From assembly GCF_041295575.1 (NCBI RefSeq), contig NZ_CP160452.1, positions 1,426,001 through 1,490,000 on the forward strand: 64,000 nucleotides of DNA, in the 5' to 3' direction. Position numbers and translations under genes: made by a program. Of the stretch, positions 47,713 through 56,865 are shown piece after piece. This stretch comes from Sporosarcina pasteurii (GTDB lineage Bacteria > Bacillota > Bacilli > Bacillales_A > Planococcaceae). Positions within the stretch are counted from its first letter, which is position 1. Every line of letters begins with the position of its first letter. The notes beneath the pieces were generated by a model. It was not told the DNA's origin and searched no databases. It saw only the letters and a program-made list of their open reading frames with translations.

Positions 47713-47840
47713 AAAATCCTCCAATCCTTATTATTGTTAACGTATACTATGTATAGTGAAAAAATCATATTCATGATGATGACCGGTAAATCGGTTATAA
47801 TAAAGTAACGAAAGTGATTTAGAAAAGGTGGCGTTGTTAC

Positions 47841-48869
47841 ATGTCTCATTCCATACATCAACGAAAAACAGAACATATACAAATTTCATTAGAAGAAAAA
47901 GTAACAGGAACTACAATTACGACTGGGTTTGAAAAGGTCGGGTTCGTACATAATGCTTTACCCGAAATCGATTTTAACGAAATAACAATTGAAACGAGTT
48001 TTTTACAGCATAACTGTAAAACGCCTTTTTTAATTAGTTCAATGACGGGCGGTGCAAAGTTTGCAGGAACAATCAATCATCATTTGGCAGAGGCAGCCGA
48101 GGAAAAAGGCTGGGCATTTGCTTTGGGATCGACGCGTGCAATGATTGAAAGTGAAGCATACCGCTCTTCGTTTCAATTAAGAAAAATTGCGCCGACAATC
48201 CCAATCATCGCAAATCTAGGGGCAGTACAATTAAATTACGGTTTTGGTGTAGATGAATGTAAGAAAATAGTAGAGTGGACAGAGTCGAACGCACTCGTAT
48301 TACATTTAAATAGCATCCAAGAAGTAATTCAACCTGAAGGAGATGTAAATTTTAAAGGGTTATTAAAAAAAATCGAGAAACTGACATCATCCTTATCTGT
48401 ACCTGTCGGAGTAAAAGAGGTTGGCTGGGGAATTGACGGGCAGACTGCGAAGCAATTAACTGACGTAGGGATCTCTTTTATTGACGTTGCTGGTGCTGGC
48501 GGTACTTCGTGGAGTCAAATAGAAAAATACCGCACAACAGAAGACGTTAAAAGAATTGCGGCTGAAGCATTTACGGAGTGGGGGATCCCGACTGTAGATT
48601 GTATCCAATCTGTGAGAAGTGAACTGCCACATGTACCAATCATTGCGAGTGGGGGATTAAAAAATGGTGTAGAGGCGGCAAAAGCGATTGCGTTGGGTGC
48701 CGATATGGTCGGATTTGGCCGTTCGATTTTGAAAGAAGCGACTGCCTCAACAGAAGAAGTATTAAAAGTAATGGAAACACGAGAATTAGAATTGAAAATT
48801 GCGATGTTTGGCATTGGTGCAGAATCCTTAAGAGCATTGAAAGATACAGACCGGGTGACCATTTCTTAA
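47841..48869 (+). CDS. fni: Type 2 isopentenyl-diphosphate delta-isomerase
   Basis: FMN-dependent enzyme that interconverts IPP and DMAPP. Motifs: RKTEHIQISL at the start, SSMTGGA, GSTRAMIE, HLNSIQEVIQPEGD, VGVKEVGWGI, DVAGAGGTSW and ASGGLKNG for FMN phosphate. 342 aa, normal. ATG after AAAAGGTGG. An FMN-type IPP isomerase would normally go with a mevalonate pathway or serve as a balance enzyme; no other pathway gene is near. Confidence 0.95.
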   Translation: MSHSIHQRKTEHIQISLEEKVTGTTITTGFEKVGFVHNALPEIDFNEITIETSFLQHNCKTPFLISSMTGGAKFAGTINHHLAEAAEEKGWAFALGSTRAMIESEAYRSSFQLRKIAPTIPIIANLGAVQLNYGFGVDECKKIVEWTESNALVLHLNSIQEVIQPEGDVNFKGLLKKIEKLTSSLSVPVGVKEVGWGIDGQTAKQLTDVGISFIDVAGAGGTSWSQIEKYRTTEDVKRIAAEAFTEWGIPTVDCIQSVRSELPHVPIIASGGLKNGVEAAKAIALGADMVGFGRSILKEATASTEEVLKVMETRELELKIAMFGIGAESLRALKDTDRVTIS

Positions 48870-48957
48870 TTAAAATAAATGATTATTTTTCGTCAATTTT
48901 TTCATCAACCTGTCATTTACTAGATAGAAACGCTTTTCTAGTAAGGAGAGGATTCAA

Positions 48958-49113
48958 GTGGCGAAAAGAAATCGTGGTAAATCATTAATAAAACTTCCTG
49001 CCCGTGGAAGAGGGAACTGTCCAAAATGCAATCGAACAAGAATTAAATTATTGTATCCATACCAAACAGAAAATGGAACGATTGATGTTTGTAAAAAATG
49101 TAGGGAAAAGTAG
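48958..49113 (+). CDS. 51-residue CxxC-CxxC zinc-ribbon protein
   Basis: Basic small protein with two Cys pairs, CPKC and CKKC, 26 residues apart from first to first, after a basic head (KRNRGKSLIKLPARGRG). It would bind one zinc and probably nucleic acid or a ribosome. GTG start six bases after AAGGAGAG, stop at 49111-49113, own terminator. A hairpin (actaga/tctagt, 48919-48942) precedes the ribosome site. Not normally called because of its size. Confidence 0.8.
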   Translation: MAKRNRGKSLIKLPARGRGNCPKCNRTRIKLLYPYQTENGTIDVCKKCREK

Positions 49114-49116
49114 TTA

Positions 49117-49160
49117 AATTAAACCGTTTTGAGCATTAATTGTCAAAACGGTTTTTTTGA
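49117..49160 (+). terminator. Intrinsic terminator of the zinc-ribbon gene
   Basis: Stem aaaccgttttga / tcaaaacggttt and seven T. Confidence 0.88.
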
Positions 49161-49214
49161 ATCTCTTTCGAAAGCATTTGTATCGTACTTACCGAAGAAA
49201 TGGAAAGGAGTGAG

Positions 49215-49862
49215 ATGAAATTGGCATTCATCGTGAGTCATCAATGGGGCATTTTTATTATAATCGAGATACTTTCACTTGTCTCATTGCTATTATTTGG
49301 TGTCTTTCGTTATTTTTTGAATAAACGAAAAGTGAGTACAATCATGATACTTACTTTTATCGCTTTGCTGCTACTAGAAGGACTGCTTGCAATTCTCGTT
49401 TATACAGAAACAAATGAAATTTCGACATTTCAAATCGTCGTACTCATTTTTATCCTTTATGCTTGTACATTTGGTGTTCTTGACTTTCTTAAATTGGATC
49501 GCTGGATGCGAAAGAAGGTTGGCGAATGGAGAGGAACATCTTTATTAACAGAAAAAGATACTAGGATATTGAAACGACAAAAAAACTCTAAATACGTTGC
49601 GAAGAAGTACCGTATTTCTTCAATGACCCATACAGTCATATTTATTGCGGGACAATGGCTGCTATGGAGTTACGGGACGAATCATATGAGTGAAATGCTA
49701 CCGTATATAAAAGATTGGTCTTGGTTTACAGAGGGAAGGTTTGAAGCGTCCCCTTATGCCAATGAAACAGCTTATCATATTGGCGTCCTATGGATCATCG
49801 TGTTTGCTGTTGATTTCATTTATTCGTGGTCGTATACATTATTTCCTAAAAGGAAAATTTAA
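49215..49862 (+). CDS. Unrecognised multi-span membrane protein
   Basis: 215 residues with about six hydrophobic segments; a basic cytosolic loop (LDRWMRKKVGEWRG) separates the first three from the last. No known family recognised. ATG 49215 follows AAAGGAGTGAG; the frame opens at 49200. Confidence 0.7.
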   Translation: MKLAFIVSHQWGIFIIIEILSLVSLLLFGVFRYFLNKRKVSTIMILTFIALLLLEGLLAILVYTETNEISTFQIVVLIFILYACTFGVLDFLKLDRWMRKKVGEWRGTSLLTEKDTRILKRQKNSKYVAKKYRISSMTHTVIFIAGQWLLWSYGTNHMSEMLPYIKDWSWFTEGRFEASPYANETAYHIGVLWIIVFAVDFIYSWSYTLFPKRKI

Positions 49863-50081
49863 AACATAACTCAAAAATCAGTTTCAGTTGGATTAATTGA
49901 AAGAACGACAATGTCATTCACTGTTAATGGCCAAGTATTTGTTGGTTAAAACAAAATGACACTTTTTTGAAATGAATTATTCTATTATATTGTGGATGAT
50001 AATTCGAAAAGTATGATGAAAAAAATGTTACGTATTTATTACCCATGTCAAGCTCAAGATAGAAGTAAGGAGGTGGAAGCA

Positions 50082-50237
50082 ATGGCACAAGAAATTTTAT
50101 GTGAAGTGAGTAATTGTAAGTTTTGGAGTAACGGTAATAAATGTAGCGCAAAATCGATTTATGTTGTGAGCCAAAAAGGAAAACGTGCAAAAAGTAGTGA
50201 AGAAACGGACTGTAAAACATTTGTGCCAAGGGATTAG
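50082..50237 (+). CDS. DUF1540 small Cys-rich protein
   Basis: 51 residues with four Cys in the DUF1540 pattern: CEVSNCKFWSNGNKC and later TDCKTF. Probably binds a metal or forms disulfides; many members are in spore formers. Strong AAGGAGGTGG; ATG 50082 chosen over the longer frame from 49992. Confidence 0.85.
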   Translation: MAQEILCEVSNCKFWSNGNKCSAKSIYVVSQKGKRAKSSEETDCKTFVPRD

Positions 50238-50308
50238 TATTAAAGGCTATTCGTAGTTAACGTAATCTCCATGTGCATTCAAGGAATTTTATTATGGGAG
50301 GGAAGTTC

Positions 50309-50500
50309 ATGAAAGAAGAAGAATATAACCTGCTGCCCAAACAAGTTGTGTCAGACAAGGCCATCACTAAAAAAGCGCCGAATATGAAAGAAGAAATTTC
50401 TCAAGAGTTGGCTGAAATTGGCAATATGACACCTAAAAAAGAACCAATGACTCCGAATGCTCGAGAGAAAAGTGAGCGAGAAAAGTGGTATAATCAATAA
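50309..50500 (+). CDS. Small hydrophilic protein
   Basis: 63 residues, charged, with Lys/Glu-rich PKKEPMTPNAREKSEREK at the end. No family recognised. ATG after GGGAGGGAA. Confidence 0.65.
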   Translation: MKEEEYNLLPKQVVSDKAITKKAPNMKEEISQELAEIGNMTPKKEPMTPNAREKSEREKWYNQ

Positions 50501-50504
50501 TAAG

Positions 50505-50543
50505 AGGAAGTAACTACTTATAAAAGTAGTTACTTCTTTAAAG
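50505..50543 (+). terminator. Intrinsic terminator after 50500
   Basis: Perfect 12-bp stem gaagtaactact / agtagttacttc and tttaaag. Confidence 0.8.
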
Positions 50544-50687
50544 ACATACACATAATATTATTATGTTCGGGGCGCTGCACTATTATAATGATACATAAAG
50601 CTCCACTCCAATTTATATAACTAACGCAATTAATATTGTTATAGTTATCAAGGAAAGAGAAAATATATGAAATAAGGTGATGAAAAC

Positions 50688-51068
50688 ATGTGGAAAAATA
50701 TAAATGGAAAACTCGTTCATGTAACAGATGAATCTAGGGTGAAATTTAGGACAAATATTAGTAAGTCTATTTTAAATAAGTTAAGAGATGTTGCAAAAGA
50801 AAATCATACACATGTAAACTATTTACTAGAAACAGGATTAAAAGAGATACTAACACTTGGTGCGATTACGATAGATAAAAAGAAAAGACCAAAAGATCGG
50901 GTGCAATATAAAACGACTTACGATCGAGATTTATTAGAAAAAATACGTACTTTTGCAGTGAAAAACAATGTTTATGTAAATGATGTTATAGAATATAGCG
51001 TTCGGTTTATTGATATCGAAAATAGTAAAAAACAAGGCCATAAACATCGTATTATAAAAAAAGAGTAA
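50688..51068 (+). CDS. Two-repeat ribbon-helix-helix-like protein
   Basis: 126-residue basic protein. Two similar units follow each other: VKFRTNISKSILNKLRDVAK...VNYLLETGLKEIL (about 18-56) and VQYKTTYDRDLLEKIRTFAV...VNDVIEYSVRFID (about 72-110). Each has a short strand followed by two helices, the ribbon-helix-helix plan, so one chain could mimic an RHH dimer on DNA. Name and target unknown. ATG after AAGGTGATG. Confidence 0.75.
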   Translation: MWKNINGKLVHVTDESRVKFRTNISKSILNKLRDVAKENHTHVNYLLETGLKEILTLGAITIDKKKRPKDRVQYKTTYDRDLLEKIRTFAVKNNVYVNDVIEYSVRFIDIENSKKQGHKHRIIKKE

Positions 51069-51136
51069 TTAAAGCCCAAATTGACTAATGCGAAATATAG
51101 TATTAGGAGTACAAACGGATAAAGGGAGGCTGGCGG

Positions 51137-51862
51137 ATGATTGACTATACACTAAAAGTAGAGCAAGAATTAGAGCTTTGGAAACGAAAAATAACCAGGC
51201 GGTCTAGTCTTGTAAGTCGAATGTCCAAAAAAACTCAAACAAAAGTGAATACATTCATTCCTGAAAAGGTTCACCATGTCATTTCGGAAAGCGTTAAAAA
51301 CATGGTGAAAGCAACACTAGTTGGTTCAAACTTTACAACGAGAAAACAGCAGGCAACAGGCTTTAGTCTTTATGAGCGTGATGAATTAATGATGGATAAA
51401 CTTGTTGCTTTCCGCAAGGCAGCTGTCGTTGAAGGTGCTGGAACGGGAGCTGGAGGAATCTTACTTGGTCTTGCCGATTTTCCATTATTGTTATCCATTA
51501 AGATGAAATTTCTCTATGAAGTAGCTGCGGTTTATGGATTTGATACAAACAAATATGAAGAGCGTCTTTTCTTATTGCATGTATTCCAACTCGCTTTTTC
51601 AAGCGATGTAATACGAAGAGAGACACTCGCCACGATTGAGAATTGGGAGCAACAAAAATACTTAATTGCTGATATGGACTGGAGAGACTTTCAACAAGAA
51701 TATCGTGACCATATCGATTTGGTGAAAATGTTTCAGTTAATTCCTGGATTCGGGGCAATCGTAGGCGCATTTGCGAATTATAACTTACTGGATCAACTGG
51801 GGGAAACTGCAAAGAACGCCTATCGATTGAGGTATTTAAAAGAGCATCACGGTTTCCGCTAA
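51137..51862 (+). CDS. EcsC family protein
   Basis: 241-residue protein with the EcsC pattern: AVVEGAGTGAGGILLGLADFPLLL in the centre and FQLIPGFGAIVGAFANYNLLDQLG near the end, both hydrophobic. EcsC belongs to the Ecs secretion-related set in bacilli but is also found alone; role unknown. ATG after AAAGGGAGG. Confidence 0.87.
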   Translation: MIDYTLKVEQELELWKRKITRRSSLVSRMSKKTQTKVNTFIPEKVHHVISESVKNMVKATLVGSNFTTRKQQATGFSLYERDELMMDKLVAFRKAAVVEGAGTGAGGILLGLADFPLLLSIKMKFLYEVAAVYGFDTNKYEERLFLLHVFQLAFSSDVIRRETLATIENWEQQKYLIADMDWRDFQQEYRDHIDLVKMFQLIPGFGAIVGAFANYNLLDQLGETAKNAYRLRYLKEHHGFR

Positions 51863-51886
51863 GTAATCGCGAGAATGGTTGAGTAC

Positions 51887-53137
51887 TTAATGGTTAGAAC
51901 TAAAAAAACTATACGATTCTATATTTTTCACCCAAATTTTTGCATCGCTTCCATCCGAATTAGCGATATATAAATCTGCTTTTTCATTTGCAATATCACT
52001 TTTTCTTAACCAAGTAATTTTATGGATTGCAGATAAAAATATGGGGTTATAATCACCTTCATTTTCTGGCGGTGTCGTTATTTGGATTTGTTTCTGTCCA
52101 GTGAGGGTTAAAAAATATAAAGAGGGATCTGGTCGTTCTTCTGCTGAATTTGACCATTCACTTTCGGGCACTCTAGAAACAATCAGTGATGAATCATTGA
52201 CCCAGGTAAACCCCATTTCCGCATAGTTTTTGGGGGTTAGCTTGACTGATTTCTCTGTAGGGAATTCGGTCACTTTCAAATCCTTATTTTTAAACCCATA
52301 TACAATCCGTCCGCCGCCAGCAATATAGCCGAGTAAATTAGTCTTGAATGCCCATTTCGGAGTAAACTCAAGGATAACTTCATCAATTACTTCGAATTCT
52401 TTGCCATCCGCAGAAATAATCGCTAGCATATCGCTATCCATCGACCATGAAGCAGTCGGGGAAATAATGAAAGAAATCCATTGTTGATTAGGAGAATAAG
52501 CAAATTTTTCTGCGCTTATTGAAAGGATTTTAGTATTTCCTATGCCCACTTCTTTTGGAATGACGAATAACTTCTTAACATGTTTTGTCAAATCGGTAAT
52601 ATCCTGATAACCTTCCTCAATCGAAATTGTATAAAGGACTGGGTGTGTCCAACCGTCTGGACGAAGGGAAGCGCTAGAAGAAGCAATAAAGCCTTTGCCG
52701 TCCGGATGCCACTCATAATCGTCCACACCTAGTGCAATGTTGTAGAATCCTGATAAATTAGAGATGTTTAATACACCGCCACTATTGAAGGAAATAATAT
52801 TTTCTATTGGAGACCATTTAGGATTGTACCCATCATAAAAGATTTTACGATGTCTCTCTGTTTCAAGTTCATACACCCAAATTTCATTTTGAGTTTCTAA
52901 ATTTTCACGTGTGACTTCTTTTTGATAGAGCAGCATTTTTCCATCAAAAGACCATTGTGGTGGATAATTATAAGTCGCTCTTTCATCTGTAATTTTCTGT
53001 TCATCCTCATCCACTATTATCCACAAATAGCCGTCTCGACTAAATGCTACTTTTACAAGATGTGAGCTTGCGTCTGAGTGGAGACTGTTAGAAAAAATTA
53101 AACAAAGGACTACTAAAGTTTTTATGCTCAATCTCAT
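51887..53137 (-). CDS. Exported beta-propeller (TolB/PD40-like) protein
   Basis: 416-residue exported protein with signal peptide (RLSIKTLVVLCLIFSNSL) and repeated WSFDGK, YNPKWSP, YEWHPDGKG, FAYSPNQQW motifs that mark WD40-like PD40 blades. Probably a surface or secreted binding protein. ATG 53135-53137 after AAGAGGTGA. Confidence 0.75.
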   Translation of the reverse strand: MRLSIKTLVVLCLIFSNSLHSDASSHLVKVAFSRDGYLWIIVDEDEQKITDERATYNYPPQWSFDGKMLLYQKEVTRENLETQNEIWVYELETERHRKIFYDGYNPKWSPIENIISFNSGGVLNISNLSGFYNIALGVDDYEWHPDGKGFIASSSASLRPDGWTHPVLYTISIEEGYQDITDLTKHVKKLFVIPKEVGIGNTKILSISAEKFAYSPNQQWISFIISPTASWSMDSDMLAIISADGKEFEVIDEVILEFTPKWAFKTNLLGYIAGGGRIVYGFKNKDLKVTEFPTEKSVKLTPKNYAEMGFTWVNDSSLIVSRVPESEWSNSAEERPDPSLYFLTLTGQKQIQITTPPENEGDYNPIFLSAIHKITWLRKSDIANEKADLYIANSDGSDAKIWVKNIESYSFFSSNH

Positions 53138-53510
53138 ATAAATCACCTCTTATTCCTTATCTTTTCCCATTAAGAGCAAAATACGCTTGTACCATATTCT
53201 TTTTTTATGAATACAGCGCTTTTAATGGTCGTTTTATTTTGGTAGTATAGTTTTGATCGCAATAACCAGATTATGACGAATTGCTGTTACTTCATACAAA
53301 AGAGAATAATTGTATTCATGACTCTATGAGTATTTACTATTCCAAATAATTTTAATAATAGTTTATTAGTAATGGGAGAGATTTTTTTACTTTTATATGA
53401 TAATGTTTTATTAAGGAAATTATTAGGAAAATTTGGTAAATCATTTAAATGTACAGTAAATGATCAATACCATCTGTTGTAAAAAGGGAGAACGAAGTGG
53501 GGGAATTTAT
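53138..53510. promoter_or_regulatory. Upstream region of the permease gene
   Basis: Gap of 373 bases without a gene. A weak CodY-like sequence attattaggaaaatt (53419-53433) differs from the 15-base consensus at four places. Promoter elements not clearly placed. Confidence 0.3.
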
Positions 53511-54896
53511 ATGCAAGAGCAAACATTAGACCGCGGTCTAAAAAATAGGCATGTGCAGCTTATCGCGATTGGTGGGGCAATCGGGACAGGGTTGTTTTTA
53601 GGTGCAGGTAAATCAATACATTTAACTGGACCTTCTATCTTATTTGCCTACATCATTACAGGTATAATTGGCTTTCTCATTATGAGAGCGCTTGGCGAGT
53701 TATTATTATCGAACTTGAACTATAATTCATTTGTAGATTTTGTTCAAGATTATTTTGGCAATATGGCCGCCTTTATTACAGGATGGACGTATTGGTTTTG
53801 TTGGGTTTCAATCGCAATGGCAGACTTAACAGCTGTTGGCATATATATTCAGTATTGGTTTCCAACTGTTCCACAATGGATGCCTGCGTTAATTGCGCTT
53901 GTTGTTTTATTATTTATGAACTTAGCGACTGTTAAGCTGTTCGGTGAGATGGAATTCTGGTTTGCGCTAATCAAAGTCATTGCCATTCTAGCGTTGATTG
54001 TCGTTGGCTTGTATATGATTTTCACTGGTTTTACGAGTAACGTTGGAACAGCTAGTTTTACTAATTTATGGTCACATGATGGGATGTTCCCAAATGGGGC
54101 TTATGGATTTATTCTGTCCTTTCAAATGGTTGTATTCGCGTTCGCAGGCATTGAACTCGTTGGTTTAACAGCTAGCGAGACAAAGAATCCTGAAAAAGTG
54201 ATTCCGCAAGCAATCAATAATATTCCGATTAGAATACTAATCTTCTACATAGGATCACTCGCCGTCATTATGAGTATTTATCCATGGTATGAAGTGAGTC
54301 CTACTGAAAGCCCGTTTGTAAGGGTTTTTGCGGCAATCGGAATTTTAGGTGCAGCTGGCGTTATAAACTTTGTCGTTTTAACATCCGCAGCTTCTGCCGG
54401 TAATAGTGCGATTTTTAGTACGAGTCGTATGATGTATGGGCTTGGTAAAACGAATAATGCACCTGCGACAATGACAAAACTTACAAAGACTAAAGTGCCT
54501 GCAAATGCATTATTAACATCAACCGCCGTCATTTTAATTTCAGTTGTTTTGAACTACGTCATGCCGGAAAACGTATTTACGCTTATTACAAGTATTGCAA
54601 CCGTATGTTTCATATTCATTTGGGGTATTATCGTTTTAAGTCATATGAAATACCGTAAAACTAGACCTGAATTGGCGAAGAAAAGTATATTTAAATTGCC
54701 GCTTTTTCCAATTACAAACTACTTAATTTTAGCTTTTCTTTTATTTGTAGCTGTTGTTCTCGGGCTTGCTGACGATACGCGTATTGCTTTATTCTTCACA
54801 CCTGTATGGTTTTGTTTATTGATTGGAATTTATAAGTTCCGCGTTAGCAAAATGCAGGCCTATCCAGTTAATAAATTCGCGGATAAAAAGGAATAA
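53511..54896 (+). CDS. Amino acid permease, CycA/AapA type
   Basis: 461-residue, 12-span APC-superfamily carrier. Very close in order of motifs to CycA: RHVQLIAIGGAIGTGLFLGA, MRALGELLLSNLNYNSF, GWTYWFCWV, NLATVKLFGEMEFWFALIK, GIELVGLTASETKNPEKV, INFVVLTSAASAGNSAIFS. This suggests uptake of D-alanine, D-serine and glycine, by family comparison. ATG 53511 after AAGTGGGGG; longer frame rejected. Long upstream gap may hold regulation. Confidence 0.92.
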   Translation: MQEQTLDRGLKNRHVQLIAIGGAIGTGLFLGAGKSIHLTGPSILFAYIITGIIGFLIMRALGELLLSNLNYNSFVDFVQDYFGNMAAFITGWTYWFCWVSIAMADLTAVGIYIQYWFPTVPQWMPALIALVVLLFMNLATVKLFGEMEFWFALIKVIAILALIVVGLYMIFTGFTSNVGTASFTNLWSHDGMFPNGAYGFILSFQMVVFAFAGIELVGLTASETKNPEKVIPQAINNIPIRILIFYIGSLAVIMSIYPWYEVSPTESPFVRVFAAIGILGAAGVINFVVLTSAASAGNSAIFSTSRMMYGLGKTNNAPATMTKLTKTKVPANALLTSTAVILISVVLNYVMPENVFTLITSIATVCFIFIWGIIVLSHMKYRKTRPELAKKSIFKLPLFPITNYLILAFLLFVAVVLGLADDTRIALFFTPVWFCLLIGIYKFRVSKMQAYPVNKFADKKE

Positions 54897-54923
54897 AGCC
54901 GGTATTTTATTATAAACTTATCA

Positions 54924-54964
54924 CATCAGTCGTTCGATCTATAGACATCGAACGACTTTTTAGT
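54924..54964 (+). terminator. Intrinsic terminator after the permease
   Basis: Stem agtcgttcgat / atcgaacgact and ttttt. Confidence 0.87.
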
Positions 54965-55180
54965 TTCAAGTTTTGAATACAAGTCATGATTGGCTATTAA
55001 AAAGCATGGAGAATTCGAATGAATCGTCAATAAGAAGCGTTAAAAATAATGATTGCAGTAGCCAGAGGAATGAGTTAGGTACAAAAATATAAGTCACTAA
55101 TTCTTAACAACCGCACATTCAGTACAAAGTTTATGGTAAACTAATTTTTATATACAAATACATAGAAGGGAAGTAATAGA

Positions 55181-56359
55181 TTGAGAATCGAACCTTCACA
55201 AAAAATGTCAATTTTCAAACCTGCCATTTTCGGAGAATTAAAAGCAGCGGCAGAACGCAAAAAAGAAAAAGGTACTGAAATTATTAACTTGAGTTTAGGA
55301 AGCCCCGACTTGCCTCCAGCTGAACAAGTAAGACAAGTGCTTTCAGATAAAAGTGCCTTGGAAAATTCATACGGTTATACGCTTGGGGGAACGAAACGTT
55401 TTCATGATGCTGTCGCGAATTATTATAAAAGACGATCAAACGTAATACTGGATCCAGATACTGAAATTTTAAAAACGATGGGTTCTCAAGAAGGGCTTGT
55501 CCATCTGCCTTTCGCCTTTTGTGATGAAGGGGATATTGTGTTAACGACTAATCCTGCTTATGTTGCCTACGAAGCGGGGATAAAATTAGCAGGAGCACTT
55601 CCCTATGAAATGCCTTTACGCGCGGAAAATAACTTCTTGCCTGATTTAGATGCCATTCCAGAAGACATCGCGCAAAAAGCGAAAATGCTAATTTTAAATT
55701 TACCAGGGAACCCGGTACCATCCATGCCAACAACAGCATTTTTTGAGAAAGTAATCGCTTTTGCTAAGAAATATAATATTATCGTTTTGCACGATGCAGC
55801 TTATTCTGAGTTTTATTTCAAAGGAGATCGACCTTTTAGCTTTCTTTCGATACCTGGCGCTAAAGATGTCGGAATTGAAATTAATTCACTGTCTAAAAGT
55901 TTTAGTTTAGCAGGGGCACGAATCGCTTATATGGTAGGGAATGCAGAAGTCATTCGCATTATGAAAGAATTCAAATCTAATCTAGACTATGGAACATTCG
56001 AGCCTATTCAAGAAGCAGGCGCAATGGCTTTGGATAATGCTGAAGAAATTACAGAACGCTTACGACAAACTTTTAAACAACGCCATCTAACATTAACAGA
56101 TGGACTAAAAAGAATCGGTTGGACCGTCACACCTTCAGATGGCGGCATGTTTGTATGGGCAAAGTACCCGTATGAGATGAATGATATCGATTTTGTATTC
56201 GAAGTGATTGCACAAGCTGGGGTCGTGATGGTTCCTGGCAGCATATTCGGATCTGAAGGAAAAGGCTATGTCCGCATCGCACTCGTTCAAGAAGTGACTG
56301 CATTAGAACAAGCAGTCGAACGATTAGCAAATTTGAAGATTTTATCAGAAGTGGAATGA
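55181..56359 (+). CDS. PLP-dependent aminotransferase, LL-DAP/PatA-like
   Basis: 392-residue class I/II aminotransferase. Lys for the PLP Schiff base lies in NSLSKSFSLAGAR; the other fold-I residues are NLPGNPVPS, LHDAAYSEF and the final Arg in YVRIAL. The type resembles LL-diaminopimelate aminotransferase and PatA; substrate uncertain. TTG start after AAGGGAAG. Confidence 0.9.
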   Translation: MRIEPSQKMSIFKPAIFGELKAAAERKKEKGTEIINLSLGSPDLPPAEQVRQVLSDKSALENSYGYTLGGTKRFHDAVANYYKRRSNVILDPDTEILKTMGSQEGLVHLPFAFCDEGDIVLTTNPAYVAYEAGIKLAGALPYEMPLRAENNFLPDLDAIPEDIAQKAKMLILNLPGNPVPSMPTTAFFEKVIAFAKKYNIIVLHDAAYSEFYFKGDRPFSFLSIPGAKDVGIEINSLSKSFSLAGARIAYMVGNAEVIRIMKEFKSNLDYGTFEPIQEAGAMALDNAEEITERLRQTFKQRHLTLTDGLKRIGWTVTPSDGGMFVWAKYPYEMNDIDFVFEVIAQAGVVMVPGSIFGSEGKGYVRIALVQEVTALEQAVERLANLKILSEVE

Positions 56360-56373
56360 TGAGGAATTCTTAG

Positions 56374-56709
56374 ATGGTAAAGGTATTTGGTCGAATTGTC
56401 GACAATCAGACACGATGCAAACATTACCATACAGATAAGGATATTGTCGCCATCAAATTTAAATGTTGCAATAAATATTATCCTTGCTACAAGTGTCACG
56501 AAGAGTTAGAGCATCATCCGATTGCTGTATGGCCAAAAGATGAATTTAATGAAAAAGCGATTCTTTGTGGTGTTTGTAGAAGAGAACATACAATTAATGA
56601 ATATCTCTCTATAAATCATTGTTTATCCTGTGAATCATCTTTCAATGAAAGATGCGCTCATCATTATTATCTTTACTTTGAAGTGAAGAACAATAACTAT
56701 TGCAATTAA
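56374..56709 (+). CDS. CHY-type zinc finger protein
   Basis: 111 residues with the CHY zinc finger: TRCKHYHTDKDIVAIKFKCC, YYPCYKCHEELEHHP and CGVCRREHT, then CLSCESSFNERCAHHY. Several zinc sites expected; cytosolic. Same strand and 14 bases after the aminotransferase. Confidence 0.9.
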   Translation: MVKVFGRIVDNQTRCKHYHTDKDIVAIKFKCCNKYYPCYKCHEELEHHPIAVWPKDEFNEKAILCGVCRREHTINEYLSINHCLSCESSFNERCAHHYYLYFEVKNNNYCN

Positions 56710-56762
56710 ATTTTAAGAACTATTTCCATAAATGAAACTAAACCCCTAAAGGGAATTAGCTA

Positions 56763-56810
56763 TTCCAATAGGTCGCCTGATGCTCTAATATCGGCGACCT
56801 ATTTTTATTG
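56763..56810 (+). terminator. Intrinsic terminator after the CHY gene
   Basis: Stem aataggtcgcc / ggcgacctatt and ttttatt. Confidence 0.85.
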
Positions 56811-56865
56811 TACAATGCATCTTGCGTACTATGGTTAAATCTCCAGGAGTATAACGCGTCTCTAT

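Noticed and set aside
50082..50237. DUF1540 gene as a toxin or lasso-type peptide
   Set aside because: Cys pattern matches DUF1540; no immunity or maturation gene nearby.
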